Assembly: GCA_018240425.1 (NCBI GenBank)
Contig: JAFEFU010000018.1
Coordinates: 62,001-126,000 of the forward strand
Length of the DNA: 64,000 nt
Direction of reading: 5' to 3'
Source: Pseudomonadota bacterium
Lineage (GTDB): Bacteria; Pseudomonadota; Alphaproteobacteria; Rhodobacterales; Rhodobacteraceae
The position numbers and the translations under genes were made by a program. This document shows, in pieces, positions 17,243 to 26,089 of this stretch. Position 1 is the first letter of the stretch; each line of letters opens with the position of its first letter. A model generated the notes under the pieces. The model was given only the letters and a program-made list of their open reading frames with translations, searched no databases and was not told where the DNA came from.

Positions 17243-19444
17243 ATGAGCGACTTCACCTATTCCCTGGATGCCGACGGCGTCGCCACCATCACCTGGGACG
17301 TCAAGTCGAAGTCGATGAACGTCCTCAATCTGGAAGCGGCAGCCGATCTTGGCGCGCTGATCGACAGGGCGATCGCCGACGATGGCGTGAAGGGCGTGAT
17401 CCTGACCTCGGGCAAGAAGGACTTCGCCGGGGGGATGGACCTCAACATCATCGCCAAGATGAAGGAAAGCGCCGGCGACGATCCGGCGCGGGGCCTTTTC
17501 GACGGGATCATGGGCTTCCACCGGCTCGAGCGGAAGATCGAACTGATGGGCCGCGACCTGAAGACCGGCAAGGGCGGCAAGCCGATCGTCGCCGCGCTGC
17601 CCGGCACCGCGCTCGGCATCGGGCTGGAAATCCCCCTGTCCTGCCACCGGATCATCGCCGCCGACAATCCGAAGGCCAGGATCGGCTTTCCCGAAATCCT
17701 CGTCGGGATCTTCCCCGGCGCCGGCGGCACGACGCGGCTGGTCAGGAAGCTCGGCCCGATGGGGGCCTCGCCCTTCCTGCTCGAGGGCAAGCTGTCGGAC
17801 CCCAAGGCCGCCCGGGCCGCCGGGATCGTCGACGAGGTCGTGGCGCCAGAACAGCTGCTGGCACGGGCGAAGGAATGGGTGCTGGGCGCCAGGCCCGAGG
17901 AGATGGTCAAGCCCTGGGACGCGAAGGGCTACAAGATGCCGGGCGGCGCGCCTTATCATCCGGCGGGCTTCATGACCTTCGTCGGCGCCTCGGCCCTGGT
18001 CAACGGCAAGACCCAAGGCGTTTATCCGGCGGCCAAGGCGCTGCTGAGCGCGGTCTACGAAGGCGCGCTGGTGCCCTTCGACACGGCGATCAGGATCGAG
18101 GCCCGCTGGTTCACCCATGTGCTGATGAACCCCTCGTCGGCGGCGATGATCCGTTCGCTCTTCATCAGCAAGGAGGCGCTGGAGAAGGGCGCGAACCGGC
18201 CCGGTGCGCCCGACCAGAGGGTGAAAAGGCTGGGCGTTCTCGGCGCGGGCATGATGGGGGCGGGCATCGCCCATGTCGCGGCCAGTGCCGGCATCGACGT
18301 GGTGCTGATCGACGCGACGCAAGAGGCGGCCGACAGGGGCAAGGCGCACAGCGAGGCGCTCCTGGACAAGGGGGTGAAACGCGGCAAGGTCACGGCCGAG
18401 GGAAAGGCCGAGGTGCTGACACGGATCACGCCGACGACGGATTACGCGGCGCTGGCCGGTTGCGACCTTGTGGTCGAGGCGGTGTTCGAGGACATGAAGG
18501 TCAAGGCCGGGGTGACGGCGCGGGCCGGGGCGGTGCTGGCCGACGGGGCGATCTTCGCCACCAACACCTCGACCCTGCCGATCTCTGATCTGGCCAAGGC
18601 CGCGAAGCGCCCCGGCCAGTTCATCGGCATCCACTTCTTCTCTCCGGTCGACAAGATGATGCTGGTCGAGATCATCCGCGGCCGCGAGACCGGCGATCTC
18701 GCCGTGGCCAAGGCCCTGGACTTCGTCCGCCAGCTTCGCAAGACCCCGATCGTCGTCAACGACGCGCGCTTCTTCTACGCCAACCGCTGCATCATCCCCT
18801 ATGTCAACGAGGGGCTGCGGATGGTGGCCGAAGGGGTGGCGCCGGCGCTGATCGAGAACGCCGCGAAGCTCACCGGCCTGCCGCTCGGCCCCCTGCAGCT
18901 GATCGACGAGACATCGATCGACCTCGGGGTGAAGATCGCCAGGGCGACGCGGGCGGCGATGGGCGAGGACTATCCCGACGGCGCCGTCGATGCAGTCCTG
19001 TTCGCGATGGCCGACCGGGGCCGGCTGGGGCGCAAGGCCAATGCCGGCTTTTACGCCTATGATGCCAGCGGCAGCCGGATCGGCCTCTGGGATGGCCTTG
19101 CCTCGGCCTGGCCGGTGGCCGCCGGCCAGCCGGACCTGCACGACGTCCAGCACCGCCTGCTGTTCGTCCAGGTGCTCGAGGCCGTGCGCGCGCTCGAGGA
19201 GGGCGTCCTGACCGACATCCGCGAGGGCGACGTGGGTGCGATCCTCGGCTGGGGATTCTGCCCCTGGTCGGGCGGGCCGTTCGGCTGGCTCGACATCCTG
19301 GGCGCGGGCCGCGCGGTCGAGTTGTGCGACGGGCTGGAAAGGGCCCACGGGGCGCGGTTCCGCGCGCCGAAACTCCTGCGCGAGATGGCGGCGAAGGGCG
19401 AGAGCTTCTATGGCCGGTTCGGAGCGCAGGCCAGGGCGGCCTGA
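17243..19444 (+). CDS. Multifunctional enoyl-CoA hydratase / 3-hydroxyacyl-CoA dehydrogenase (FadB/FadJ type)
   Basis: A 733-residue fusion. Residues 1-310 are a crotonase domain with catalytic glutamates 129 (LGIGLEIPLS) and 151 (GFPEILVGIFPGAGG). The 3-hydroxyacyl-CoA dehydrogenase NAD-binding domain starts at about 328 with LGVLGAGMMGAGIAH (GxGxxG 334-339), followed by the two C-terminal dehydrogenase domains (FYANRCIIPYVNEGLRM, LGLWDG-like linker, ILGWGFCPWSGGPFG). It hydrates enoyl-CoA and oxidises the hydroxyacyl-CoA in beta-oxidation. Start ATG at 17243 follows GAGGAGACATGAG; a closer overlapping ATG out of frame is ignored. Ends the plus-strand lipid block. Confidence 0.93.
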   Translation: MSDFTYSLDADGVATITWDVKSKSMNVLNLEAAADLGALIDRAIADDGVKGVILTSGKKDFAGGMDLNIIAKMKESAGDDPARGLFDGIMGFHRLERKIELMGRDLKTGKGGKPIVAALPGTALGIGLEIPLSCHRIIAADNPKARIGFPEILVGIFPGAGGTTRLVRKLGPMGASPFLLEGKLSDPKAARAAGIVDEVVAPEQLLARAKEWVLGARPEEMVKPWDAKGYKMPGGAPYHPAGFMTFVGASALVNGKTQGVYPAAKALLSAVYEGALVPFDTAIRIEARWFTHVLMNPSSAAMIRSLFISKEALEKGANRPGAPDQRVKRLGVLGAGMMGAGIAHVAASAGIDVVLIDATQEAADRGKAHSEALLDKGVKRGKVTAEGKAEVLTRITPTTDYAALAGCDLVVEAVFEDMKVKAGVTARAGAVLADGAIFATNTSTLPISDLAKAAKRPGQFIGIHFFSPVDKMMLVEIIRGRETGDLAVAKALDFVRQLRKTPIVVNDARFFYANRCIIPYVNEGLRMVAEGVAPALIENAAKLTGLPLGPLQLIDETSIDLGVKIARATRAAMGEDYPDGAVDAVLFAMADRGRLGRKANAGFYAYDASGSRIGLWDGLASAWPVAAGQPDLHDVQHRLLFVQVLEAVRALEEGVLTDIREGDVGAILGWGFCPWSGGPFGWLDILGAGRAVELCDGLERAHGARFRAPKLLREMAAKGESFYGRFGAQARAA

Positions 19445-19528
19445 TCGGGGCGGGGCGGGGGGCCTTGCGCCGCCAGACACCCGCCCCCGGACCCCCGCAG
19501 AGGTTTCGGCCAGGGGAAAAGCCGGAGG

Positions 19529-20182
19529 TTAGGGATCGAAGCGGTAACCGAAGCGGGCGATGTCCTCGGCGCAGAGGCGGGCGACAAGGGCCGCGTCCGC
19601 GTCCGAATAGCACCCCCGCCAGTCGCGCGGCCGCGCGCTTTCGTTGACGCGCGGCAGGGGCGCAAGGCGGAAGCCGAGATGCGCCTCGAACGGCGCGAGA
19701 TCGGCGTCGAGCGCCTCGAGCCGGGCGAAGTGGGCGGGCCTTTCCTGCCCGTCGGCCGCGCGCAGATAGGCGCCATAGGGCCAGGCGGCCAGCGAGGCGG
19801 CGGTCTGGGGATGGTTCAGGAAGGCGCTGAACCCGTGCGTCCGCGCCAGTCCGACCGCCGGGTGATCGAAGGTCTGCCCCCTGAGCCAGTAATAGTAGCT
19901 GACCAGCCGGTCCCACGGATTGCGCACCAGCGTGAGGATGAAGAATCCGGCCAGATCGCCGGGGCCGACCAGCCCGTCGATGTCGGCCAGCGTCGAATGC
20001 TTCCACAGCCGCCCGCGGCTTTGCACGCCCGCCAGCCGCCGCGCCCTTGCCCGCGCCTTGGGCGTGTCGCCGATCAGGATGTCGTCCTTCAGGGTCCGCG
20101 CCTCGAGCGCGAGGCTCAGCGCCGTGCCGCCGGTCTTGGGGATATGGACGAAGACATAGCGGCGCCCGCGCGAGATGATCAT
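19529..20182 (-). CDS. Sulfotransferase family protein
   Basis: A 217-residue protein of the Sulfotransfer_2-type family. The 5'-phosphosulfate loop is YVFVHIPKTGGTALSLALEA near residues 8-27, and the 3'-phosphate block is LTLVRNPWDRLVSYYYWLRG near 88-107. It would move a sulfuryl group from PAPS to a glycan, lipid or small molecule; acceptor unknown. ATG at 20182 overlaps the stop of the EamA gene by four bases (ATGA), so the two are co-transcribed. An upstream extension of the frame runs through the transporter gene and is spurious. Confidence 0.82.
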   Translation of the reverse strand: MIISRGRRYVFVHIPKTGGTALSLALEARTLKDDILIGDTPKARARARRLAGVQSRGRLWKHSTLADIDGLVGPGDLAGFFILTLVRNPWDRLVSYYYWLRGQTFDHPAVGLARTHGFSAFLNHPQTAASLAAWPYGAYLRAADGQERPAHFARLEALDADLAPFEAHLGFRLAPLPRVNESARPRDWRGCYSDADAALVARLCAEDIARFGYRFDP

Positions 20183-21129
20183 TCCGCCCGCGACCGCCAG
20201 GCGATCAGCACCCCGGCCGCGATGATGAGGACGATTCCCACACCCGCCGCAGGCGAAAGCACTTCGCCCCAGAGCGCCCAGGTCCACAGGGCGCTCATCG
20301 GCAGGATGACATATTCGAAGACGGCAACCCGGCTGGCCTCGGCGATCTGGTAGGCGCGGACCATGAAGCCCACCCCCAGAAGCGAGCCCGCCGCCTGGAC
20401 GAAGGTCCAGAAGAGGAAGGGGCCGGTGGGCCAGACCAGTCCGCGCAGCACGAACCCCGCGGGCCCGCCGGGCACCTCGGGGTGCCAGACAGCAAGGACC
20501 GCGATCCCGATCAGGCCAAGGAAGCCGAGCCCGAGGAAGAAGCCGATGAGCAGCGTCCCCGCCGATTCGCCCGCGCACCATTCGCGGGTGGCGATGTTGC
20601 CGAGCGCATAGAAGGCCCCGGCGATGATCGGCAGGATCATGGCCGGGCCGATGTCGGCGCCGGGCCGGATGCCGAGGACGAGAAGGACGCCGGCAAATCC
20701 CACAAGGACCGCGGCGATGCGGAAGGGGCCGATGCGGTGGCCATAGGCGAAGCGCGAGATGAGAAGGACGAAGATCGGCGCGGTGAAAAGGCCGGCGGCA
20801 ACCTCGGCGACGCTGAGAAAGGCGAGGCAGCCGAAATAGAGCATCATCCCGGTGCCGTGGATCAGGCTGCGCCCGATGACAGCGCCCCAGTTCCTCGGCC
20901 GCAGATCCAGCCCCAGAAGCGGCGCGGCCAGCGCCATGATGAGGCAGGCCATCGCGGTGCGGGTGACGTGGAACTGCCAGAGGCCGCCGTCCCTGGCGAT
21001 GGTCTGCACGAAGTTGTCGGTGAAGCCGATGATCAGCGCATAGACCAGGATCATCCCCGCCGCGGCGAGCGTGTGGCCCTGAAAGCGGCTGGCGGGCGGG
21101 GCGGCGGTGACGGTCATTGCATCTCTCAT
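20179..21129 (-). CDS. EamA/DMT-family transporter
   Basis: A 316-residue inner-membrane protein with ten hydrophobic helices arranged as two five-helix EamA repeats; repeat starts are visible as GMILVYALIIGFTDNFVQTIARDG and MILPIIAGAFYALGNIATREW. Family members export metabolites, amino acids or drugs. ATG at 21129 (MRDAMTVTAAPP); a second ATG at 21117 is equally possible. Co-transcribed with the sulfotransferase downstream, divergent from the acyl-CoA synthetase. Confidence 0.85.
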   Translation of the reverse strand: MRDAMTVTAAPPASRFQGHTLAAAGMILVYALIIGFTDNFVQTIARDGGLWQFHVTRTAMACLIMALAAPLLGLDLRPRNWGAVIGRSLIHGTGMMLYFGCLAFLSVAEVAAGLFTAPIFVLLISRFAYGHRIGPFRIAAVLVGFAGVLLVLGIRPGADIGPAMILPIIAGAFYALGNIATREWCAGESAGTLLIGFFLGLGFLGLIGIAVLAVWHPEVPGGPAGFVLRGLVWPTGPFLFWTFVQAAGSLLGVGFMVRAYQIAEASRVAVFEYVILPMSALWTWALWGEVLSPAAGVGIVLIIAAGVLIAWRSRAE

Positions 21130-21162
21130 GTCGGAACTGGCCTATGGAAAACAGGCTGTCGG

Positions 21163-21172
21163 TGATTAATCA
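21163..21172. promoter_or_regulatory. Palindrome in the EamA / acyl-CoA synthetase divergent region
   Basis: A perfect 10-base palindrome TGATTAATCA in an otherwise GC-rich 80-base divergent gap. It could be an operator shared by both genes; no regulator can be assigned. Confidence 0.3.
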
Positions 21173-21209
21173 TGTCCGGACGCGACATTCCAATGCCGGG
21201 GAGGGGCAG

Positions 21210-22835
21210 ATGGGCTGGCTTAAAGACGAATCCGGGCTGGACAAGTGCGCCGCCAACCATGTGCCGCTGACCCCCCTGTCGTTCCTGGCGCGGGCGGCGG
21301 ATGTCTTTCCCGACCGCACGGCGCTGGTCTATGGCAAGGCGCGGCTGACCTACCGTGACTATCACGCCCGCGTCAGCCGGCTGGCCTCGGCCCTTTCCCG
21401 GGCCGGGATCGCGCCGGGCGACGTGGTGGCCACCCTCCTGCCCAACGTGCCGGCCCATGCCGAGGCGCATTTCGGCGTTCCGGCCGCAGGCGCGGTGCTG
21501 AACGCGATCAACACCCGGCTGGACGTGGATACGGTGAGCTACATCCTCGGCCACGGCGAGGCCAAGCTTCTGCTGGTGGACAGCGCGCTGGTGCCCCTGG
21601 CCGAGGCGGCGATCGCAGCGCTTGCGGGACCGGCGCCGAGGATCGTCGAGGTGGCGGACCGGGAGGCAGGCATTGCCGCGACCGGGCGGCATGAGGACTA
21701 CGAGGCCTTCCTTGAAGGCGGCGACCCCGCCGCGCCCTGGCACCTGCCGCAGGACGAATGGGAAAGCATCGCGCTGAACTACACCTCGGGCACCACCGGG
21801 CGGCCCAAGGGCGTGGTCTATCACCACCGCGGCGCCTACCTGTCCGCCGTCCAGAACGCGATTTCCTGGCGGATGGTGCTCTATCCGGTCTATCTGGTCA
21901 TCGTGCCCCTGTTTCACTGCAACAACTGGTGCCACGCCTGGATGGTACCGATGCTGGGCGGCACCACCGTCTGCTGCCGCGACATCACCGCCAAGGCGGT
22001 CTACGACGCGATCGCCGATCATGGCGTCACGCACTTTGCCGGCGCGCCGATCGTGCTGAACACGCTGATCAACGCCAGGGCCGGCGACCGGCGCCCCTTC
22101 GCCCATGTGGTCGAGGTCTTCACCGCCGGTGCGCCGCCGCCCGCCGCGACGCTCGCCGCGATCGAGCCCCTCGGCTTCAACGTCACCCAGGTCTACGGCC
22201 TGACCGAAAGCTACGGCCCGGCGACCGAATGCATCTGGAAGCCCGAGTGGGACGGGACCGAGGGCGAGGCGCGGGCGGCGCTGAAGGCGCGGACCGGCGT
22301 CCTCATGCCGATGATGGAAGAGATCACCGTCCACGACGACGAGGGCCGCGACGTGCCCCGCGACGGCCTGCACCTGGGCGAGATCGCCATGCGCGGGAAC
22401 GGCGTGATGAAGGGCTACTACCGCAACCCCGAGGCGACCGCCGAGGCCTTCCGCGGCGGCTTCTTCCGCTCGGGCGACATCGCCTTCCGCCACCCGGACG
22501 GCTACATCAAGATCACCGACCGGGCCAAGGACATCATCATCTCGGGCGGCGAGAACGTCTCGTCGGTCGAGGTCGAGGGCGCGCTGATGCACCATCCCGC
22601 CGTCCTTCTGTGCGCGGTGGTCGCCCGGCCCGACGAGAAATGGGGGGAAGTGCCCTGCGCCTTCGTCGAGCTGAAGGACGGGGCCAGCGCCACCGAGGAG
22701 GAGCTGATCGCCTTTGCCCGCGGCCGCCTGGCAGGCTTCAAGACCCCGAAGAAGATCGTATTCTGCGACCTGCCCAAGACCTCGACCGGCAAGATCCAGA
22801 AGTTCGAACTGCGGGCGGTGGCAAAGCTTCTCTAG
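21210..22835 (+). CDS. Acyl-CoA synthetase (AMP-forming, DmdB/medium-chain-like)
   Basis: A 541-residue ANL-superfamily ligase forming an acyl-CoA from a carboxylic acid, ATP and CoA. The P-loop motif A3 is NYTSGTTGRPKGVVYHHRGA near residues 188-207; VYGLTESYGPATE and GYIKITDRAKDIIISGGENV (hinge and A8), then the C-terminal catalytic lysine region LPKTSTGKIQKFELR are present. It resembles the long-chain / methylmercaptopropionate ligase group; substrate undefined. ATG at 21210 follows GGGGAGGGGCAG. The last 16 bases including the stop are repeated just downstream. Confidence 0.9.
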   Translation: MGWLKDESGLDKCAANHVPLTPLSFLARAADVFPDRTALVYGKARLTYRDYHARVSRLASALSRAGIAPGDVVATLLPNVPAHAEAHFGVPAAGAVLNAINTRLDVDTVSYILGHGEAKLLLVDSALVPLAEAAIAALAGPAPRIVEVADREAGIAATGRHEDYEAFLEGGDPAAPWHLPQDEWESIALNYTSGTTGRPKGVVYHHRGAYLSAVQNAISWRMVLYPVYLVIVPLFHCNNWCHAWMVPMLGGTTVCCRDITAKAVYDAIADHGVTHFAGAPIVLNTLINARAGDRRPFAHVVEVFTAGAPPPAATLAAIEPLGFNVTQVYGLTESYGPATECIWKPEWDGTEGEARAALKARTGVLMPMMEEITVHDDEGRDVPRDGLHLGEIAMRGNGVMKGYYRNPEATAEAFRGGFFRSGDIAFRHPDGYIKITDRAKDIIISGGENVSSVEVEGALMHHPAVLLCAVVARPDEKWGEVPCAFVELKDGASATEEELIAFARGRLAGFKTPKKIVFCDLPKTSTGKIQKFELRAVAKLL

Positions 22836-22856
22836 TGCCCGGCAAAGCCTCTCTAG
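22820..22856. repeat. Direct repeat duplicating the 3' end of the acyl-CoA synthetase gene
   Basis: GGCAAAGCTTCTCTAG (22820-22835, containing the stop codon TAG) recurs as GGCAAAGCCTCTCTAG (22841-22856), 15 of 16 bases identical with a 21-base period. It looks like a small slippage duplication. Confidence 0.7.
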
Positions 22857-22951
22857 GGTCTGCCCGCCCCATATCTGCGCCGCCGTGATTGGCACGGAAC
22901 AAAGCATGGGATAGGGTCGTCCAGAGGCAGACAGCGAGCAGCACCCACCCG

Positions 22952-23974
22952 ATGACGGCGCTTACCGAGTACCAGCGTCTGGAATGCCCCGGCCTGTGGC
23001 GCGAAGGGGCGGACAGCCAGAGGCGCGAGGTGATCGTGGCCTTTGGCGACGCCTCGCTGATCTTCCGCGAGACGCCGAGCGAACGGGCGCTGACCCACTG
23101 GTCGCTGCCGGCGGTGGTGCGGGTCAATCCCGGCGTGATGCCCGCGGTCTATTCGCCCGATCCCGCCTCGGGCGAGGAGATCGAGATCGACGACGAGACG
23201 ATGATCGCCGCCATCTCGAAGGTCCACGCGATCATCGCCCGCCGGCGGCCACGGCCGGGCCGGCTGCGCGGGGCGCTGCTTCTGGCGGTGGCCGGGGCGC
23301 TCGCGGCGGCGGTCCTCTTCTGGCTGCCGGGGGCGCTCATCGCCCACACCGCCAAGGTTCTGCCCTCGGCCACCCGCGCCGCCATCGGCCGCGCCATCCT
23401 TGCCGATGTCGAGCGTCTGACCGGCCGGCCCTGCGCCGCGCCCGACGGGACCGCCGCGCTTGCCCAGTTGTCGGACCGGCTGCTGAAGGGCGGCGGCGGC
23501 GGGATAGTCATCCTGCCCGAGGCCCTGAAGGGCGCCATCCACCTGCCCGGAAACTTCGTGGCGGTCGGCCGGCCGCTGATCGAGGATCACGACACGCCCG
23601 AGGTGATCGCGGGCTATGTCCTGGCCGAGACCGTGCGCGCCGCGGCGCACGATCCGCTCGAGGATGCGCTGCGCTATGCGGGCCTGCGCGCCGCGGTTCA
23701 CCTTCTGACCACCGGCAGTCCGCCCGACGGCGCATTCGCCGGCTACGGCCAGCGGCTTCTGACCGCGCCCCCCGCCCCGGTCCCGACCGACGCGCTTATT
23801 CGGCGCTTCGAGGAGACGGGTGTCGGCGCCTCGGCCTATGCCTATGCCGTGGACAAGACCGGCGAAACCACGCTCGGCCTGATCGAGGCCGACCCCTTCG
23901 CCAAGGAGCCGCCGCCCGCGCCGCTGATGAGCGATGCGGACTGGGTCACGCTTCAGGGCATCTGCGGCGGCTGA
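22952..23974 (+). CDS. Membrane-anchored protein of unknown function
   Basis: A 340-residue protein that I do not recognise. The N-terminal 100 residues look like a soluble beta-rich domain (TEYQRLECPGLWREGADSQR; VIVAFGDASLIF), followed by a basic stretch (RRRPRPGRLR), one transmembrane helix near residues 105-127 (LLLAVAGALAAAVLFWLPGALI), and a C-terminal domain of about 210 residues with GGGGGIVILPEALKGAIHLPGNF and LIEDHDTPEVIAGYVLAE. The second part is faintly like an M48 metallopeptidase scaffold without its HExxH. ATG at 22952; an upstream in-frame ATG (22889) lacks a ribosome site. Confidence 0.65.
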   Translation: MTALTEYQRLECPGLWREGADSQRREVIVAFGDASLIFRETPSERALTHWSLPAVVRVNPGVMPAVYSPDPASGEEIEIDDETMIAAISKVHAIIARRRPRPGRLRGALLLAVAGALAAAVLFWLPGALIAHTAKVLPSATRAAIGRAILADVERLTGRPCAAPDGTAALAQLSDRLLKGGGGGIVILPEALKGAIHLPGNFVAVGRPLIEDHDTPEVIAGYVLAETVRAAAHDPLEDALRYAGLRAAVHLLTTGSPPDGAFAGYGQRLLTAPPAPVPTDALIRRFEETGVGASAYAYAVDKTGETTLGLIEADPFAKEPPPAPLMSDADWVTLQGICGG

Positions 23975-23976
23975 GG

Positions 23977-24486
23977 TCAGCGCGCGAAGGCAGCGGGGAA
24001 TCCCGCCTTGCGAAGGCGGGCGGCGGCGGCTGCCAGATCAGCGGGCCGCTCGAACGGGCCGACGACGACCGCGGTCAGGCTGCCGCCCTTCACCGGCACG
24101 AGGCCGGCGGAAAAGCCCTGCGCCTTCAGGGCCTTCCAGACCCGCAGGGCATTGGCGCGATCGGCGAAGGCGCCGGCCTGCACCCATCTCGCCCCCGGCG
24201 GGACCGGCCGGGCCTGGGCGGATGCCGGGGCCACAGGCTTCAGCGCAGCCTCGGGCGCCGCACCGTCCGCCTTTCCACCCTGTCCGCAGACCGGCTGCCC
24301 GTCGGGACCGAGGAGCGGCAGCCACAGGACACGGCCCGACAGGGTGGCGCGCTGGTGCTGGCAGCCCCTGGCGTCGGTGAACTGCCGCCCCGCGAATCCC
24401 GCAGGCGGCGCCTCGGCCCATGCCGCCGCGGCGGCGACCGACAGGACGGCCACGCCCGCCGCCCGCCGCAGCACCCCCGCCTGCAC
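23977..24486 (-). CDS. Exported SPOR-domain protein
   Basis: A 169-residue protein with an N-terminal signal peptide (VQAGVLRRAAGVAVLSVAAAAAWAEA) and a C-terminal SPOR-type domain (GARWVQAGAFADRANALRVWKALKAQGF...GGSLTAVVVGPFERPADLAAAAARL), a fold that binds denuded peptidoglycan at division sites. A middle region has two cysteines (RGCQHQ, PVCGQG). The GTG start at 24486 directly abuts the upp stop codon, so it is probably the last gene of the nucleoside salvage operon by position, though unrelated in function. It converges on the unknown membrane gene. Confidence 0.8.
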   Translation of the reverse strand: MQAGVLRRAAGVAVLSVAAAAAWAEAPPAGFAGRQFTDARGCQHQRATLSGRVLWLPLLGPDGQPVCGQGGKADGAAPEAALKPVAPASAQARPVPPGARWVQAGAFADRANALRVWKALKAQGFSAGLVPVKGGSLTAVVVGPFERPADLAAAAARLRKAGFPAAFAR

Positions 24487-25116
24487 CTACTTGGTCCCGA
24501 ACATGCGGTCACCGGCGTCGCCGAGGCCGGGCACGATATAGCCATGCTCGTTCAGGTGGCTGTCCAGCGCCGCCGTCACCACCGGCACGTCGGGGTGGGC
24601 CTCGCGCATCCGCGCCACGCCCTCGGGGGCGGCCAGAAGGCACATGAAGCGGATGTTGGTCGCGCCCGACTTCTTCAGAAGGTCGATCGCCGCCACCGAG
24701 GAATTGCCGGTCGCCAGCATCGGATCGAGCGCGATGGTCAGCCGGTCGCGCAGGTCGGGAACCTTGTAGTAATACTGCACCGGCTGCAGCGTCTCGGGGT
24801 CGCGGTAAAGGCCGACGAAGCCGACCCGCGCCGCGGGGATCAGTTCCAGCACCCCGTCCAGCAAGCCGTTCCCGGCCCTGAGGATCGAAATCAGCGCCAG
24901 CTTCTTGCCGTCGATGGTGGGCGCGTCCATTTCGCACAGCGGCGTCTCGATCCGCTTGGTCGTCATCTCCATCTCGCGGGTGATCTCGTAGGCCAGAAGC
25001 TGGCTGATCTCGCGCAGGAGGCGGCGGAAGGAGTTGGTCGATGTCTCTTTCTCGCGCATGATCGTCAGCTTGTGCTGCACCAGAGGATGCTTGACGATGG
25101 TCAGGTGTTCACGCAC
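24487..25116 (-). CDS. upp: Uracil phosphoribosyltransferase
   Basis: A 209-residue type-I phosphoribosyltransferase converting uracil and PRPP to UMP. Motifs include [47 protein letters not shown], and the PRPP-binding loop [19 protein letters not shown], with the uracil-binding C-terminus [19 protein letters not shown] start at 25116 ([10 protein letters not shown]) overlaps the add stop by eight bases; longer in-frame starts lie inside add and are rejected by comparison with family N-termini. Confidence 0.95.
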   Translation of the reverse strand: MREHLTIVKHPLVQHKLTIMREKETSTNSFRRLLREISQLLAYEITREMEMTTKRIETPLCEMDAPTIDGKKLALISILRAGNGLLDGVLELIPAARVGFVGLYRDPETLQPVQYYYKVPDLRDRLTIALDPMLATGNSSVAAIDLLKKSGATNIRFMCLLAAPEGVARMREAHPDVPVVTAALDSHLNEHGYIVPGLGDAGDRMFGTK

Positions 25117-26089
25117 GGGCGGCCTCCAGCCTCTTGACGATCCTGCCCCGTGTATCGTCATCGCAGAACGCCGCGTCAATCGAGGTGCGGGCGATGGCGG
25201 CAAAAACCCCCTCGTCCCAGTCGAAGGCCTCGGCCAGCCGCTCGTATTCCCTGCGCATGTCGGTGCGGAAGAAGGGCGGATCGTCGGTCGAGACGGTCAC
25301 CTTGACGCCGCGCTCGCGCAAGGCGTGGATCGGGTGGCGGCGCCAGCCGGGGTAAAGGCCAAGCGCGATGTTCGATCCCGGGCAGACCTCGAGCACGATC
25401 CCCCGTTCGGCCAGTTCGTCCACCAGGGCCAGATCCTCGATCGCCCGCACCCCGTGGCCGATGCGCTCGACCCCGAGGTCGCGGATGGCGGCACGCACAC
25501 TTTCGGGGCCGCGCCACTCGCCGGCATGGCAGGTCAGACGCAGGCCCGCCTCGCGCGCAGCATCAAAAGACCAGCGGAAGTCCCTGGGTTCGCCCGCGTT
25601 TTCGTTGCCGCCAAGGCCGAAGCCCACGATCCAGTCTCCGACCGTTTCCGCCGCACAAAGGGCAACATTCTTCGCCCGCCCGGGGCCGAAGTGGCGGATG
25701 GGCGTGACGATCCCGCGCAGGGCAATGCCCTCGCGCCGTTCGGCCTGGCCGGCGGCCTCGCGGATGGCGGCCAGATAATCCTTCCAGGCCTGCACGTCGC
25801 CGCCGCCGCAGAAGTCGGGCGACAGGAAGGTCTCGCAGTAGATCACCCCCGCCGCCGCGCTCTGCTCAAGCACCGCCAGCGTCAGGCGGCCGTAATCCTC
25901 GGGCGTGCGCAGGCAGGAGGTCGCCGCCTCGTAGACCTTGAGGAAGTGGGGGAAGTCACGGAATGCATAGTTGCCGTGCTCGTCGAAGATGCCGGAAATG
26001 TCGATGTGACGCTCGCGCGCCAGGCCACGGATGAAGGCCGGGGGCGCGGCCCCTTCCAGATGCAGGTGCAGTTCGACCTTGGGTGTCAC
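25109..26089 (-). CDS. add: Adenosine deaminase
   Basis: A 326-residue zinc TIM-barrel deaminase converting adenosine to inosine. Metal ligands are in [11 protein letters not shown] at the N-terminus, in [12 protein letters not shown], and in the C-terminal STDDPPFF; the catalytic glutamate is in HAGE and a further His in [12 protein letters not shown] start at 26089 overlaps the deoB stop (GTGA). The open frame continues upstream through deoB but those residues are not ADA-like. Part of the minus-strand salvage operon. Confidence 0.93.
   Translation of the reverse strand: MTPKVELHLHLEGAAPPAFIRGLARERHIDISGIFDEHGNYAFRDFPHFLKVYEAATSCLRTPEDYGRLTLAVLEQSAAAGVIYCETFLSPDFCGGGDVQAWKDYLAAIREAAGQAERREGIALRGIVTPIRHFGPGRAKNVALCAAETVGDWIVGFGLGGNENAGEPRDFRWSFDAAREAGLRLTCHAGEWRGPESVRAAIRDLGVERIGHGVRAIEDLALVDELAERGIVLEVCPGSNIALGLYPGWRRHPIHALRERGVKVTVSTDDPPFFRTDMRREYERLAEAFDWDEGVFAAIARTSIDAAFCDDDTRGRIVKRLEAARA

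Noticed and set aside
16100..19480. A 1126-codon open frame on the minus strand opposite thiolase, cupin and FadB
   Set aside because: Its translation is Arg/His/Asp/Gly-rich without family motifs and it exists because high GC at third positions of the plus-strand genes removes stop codons.
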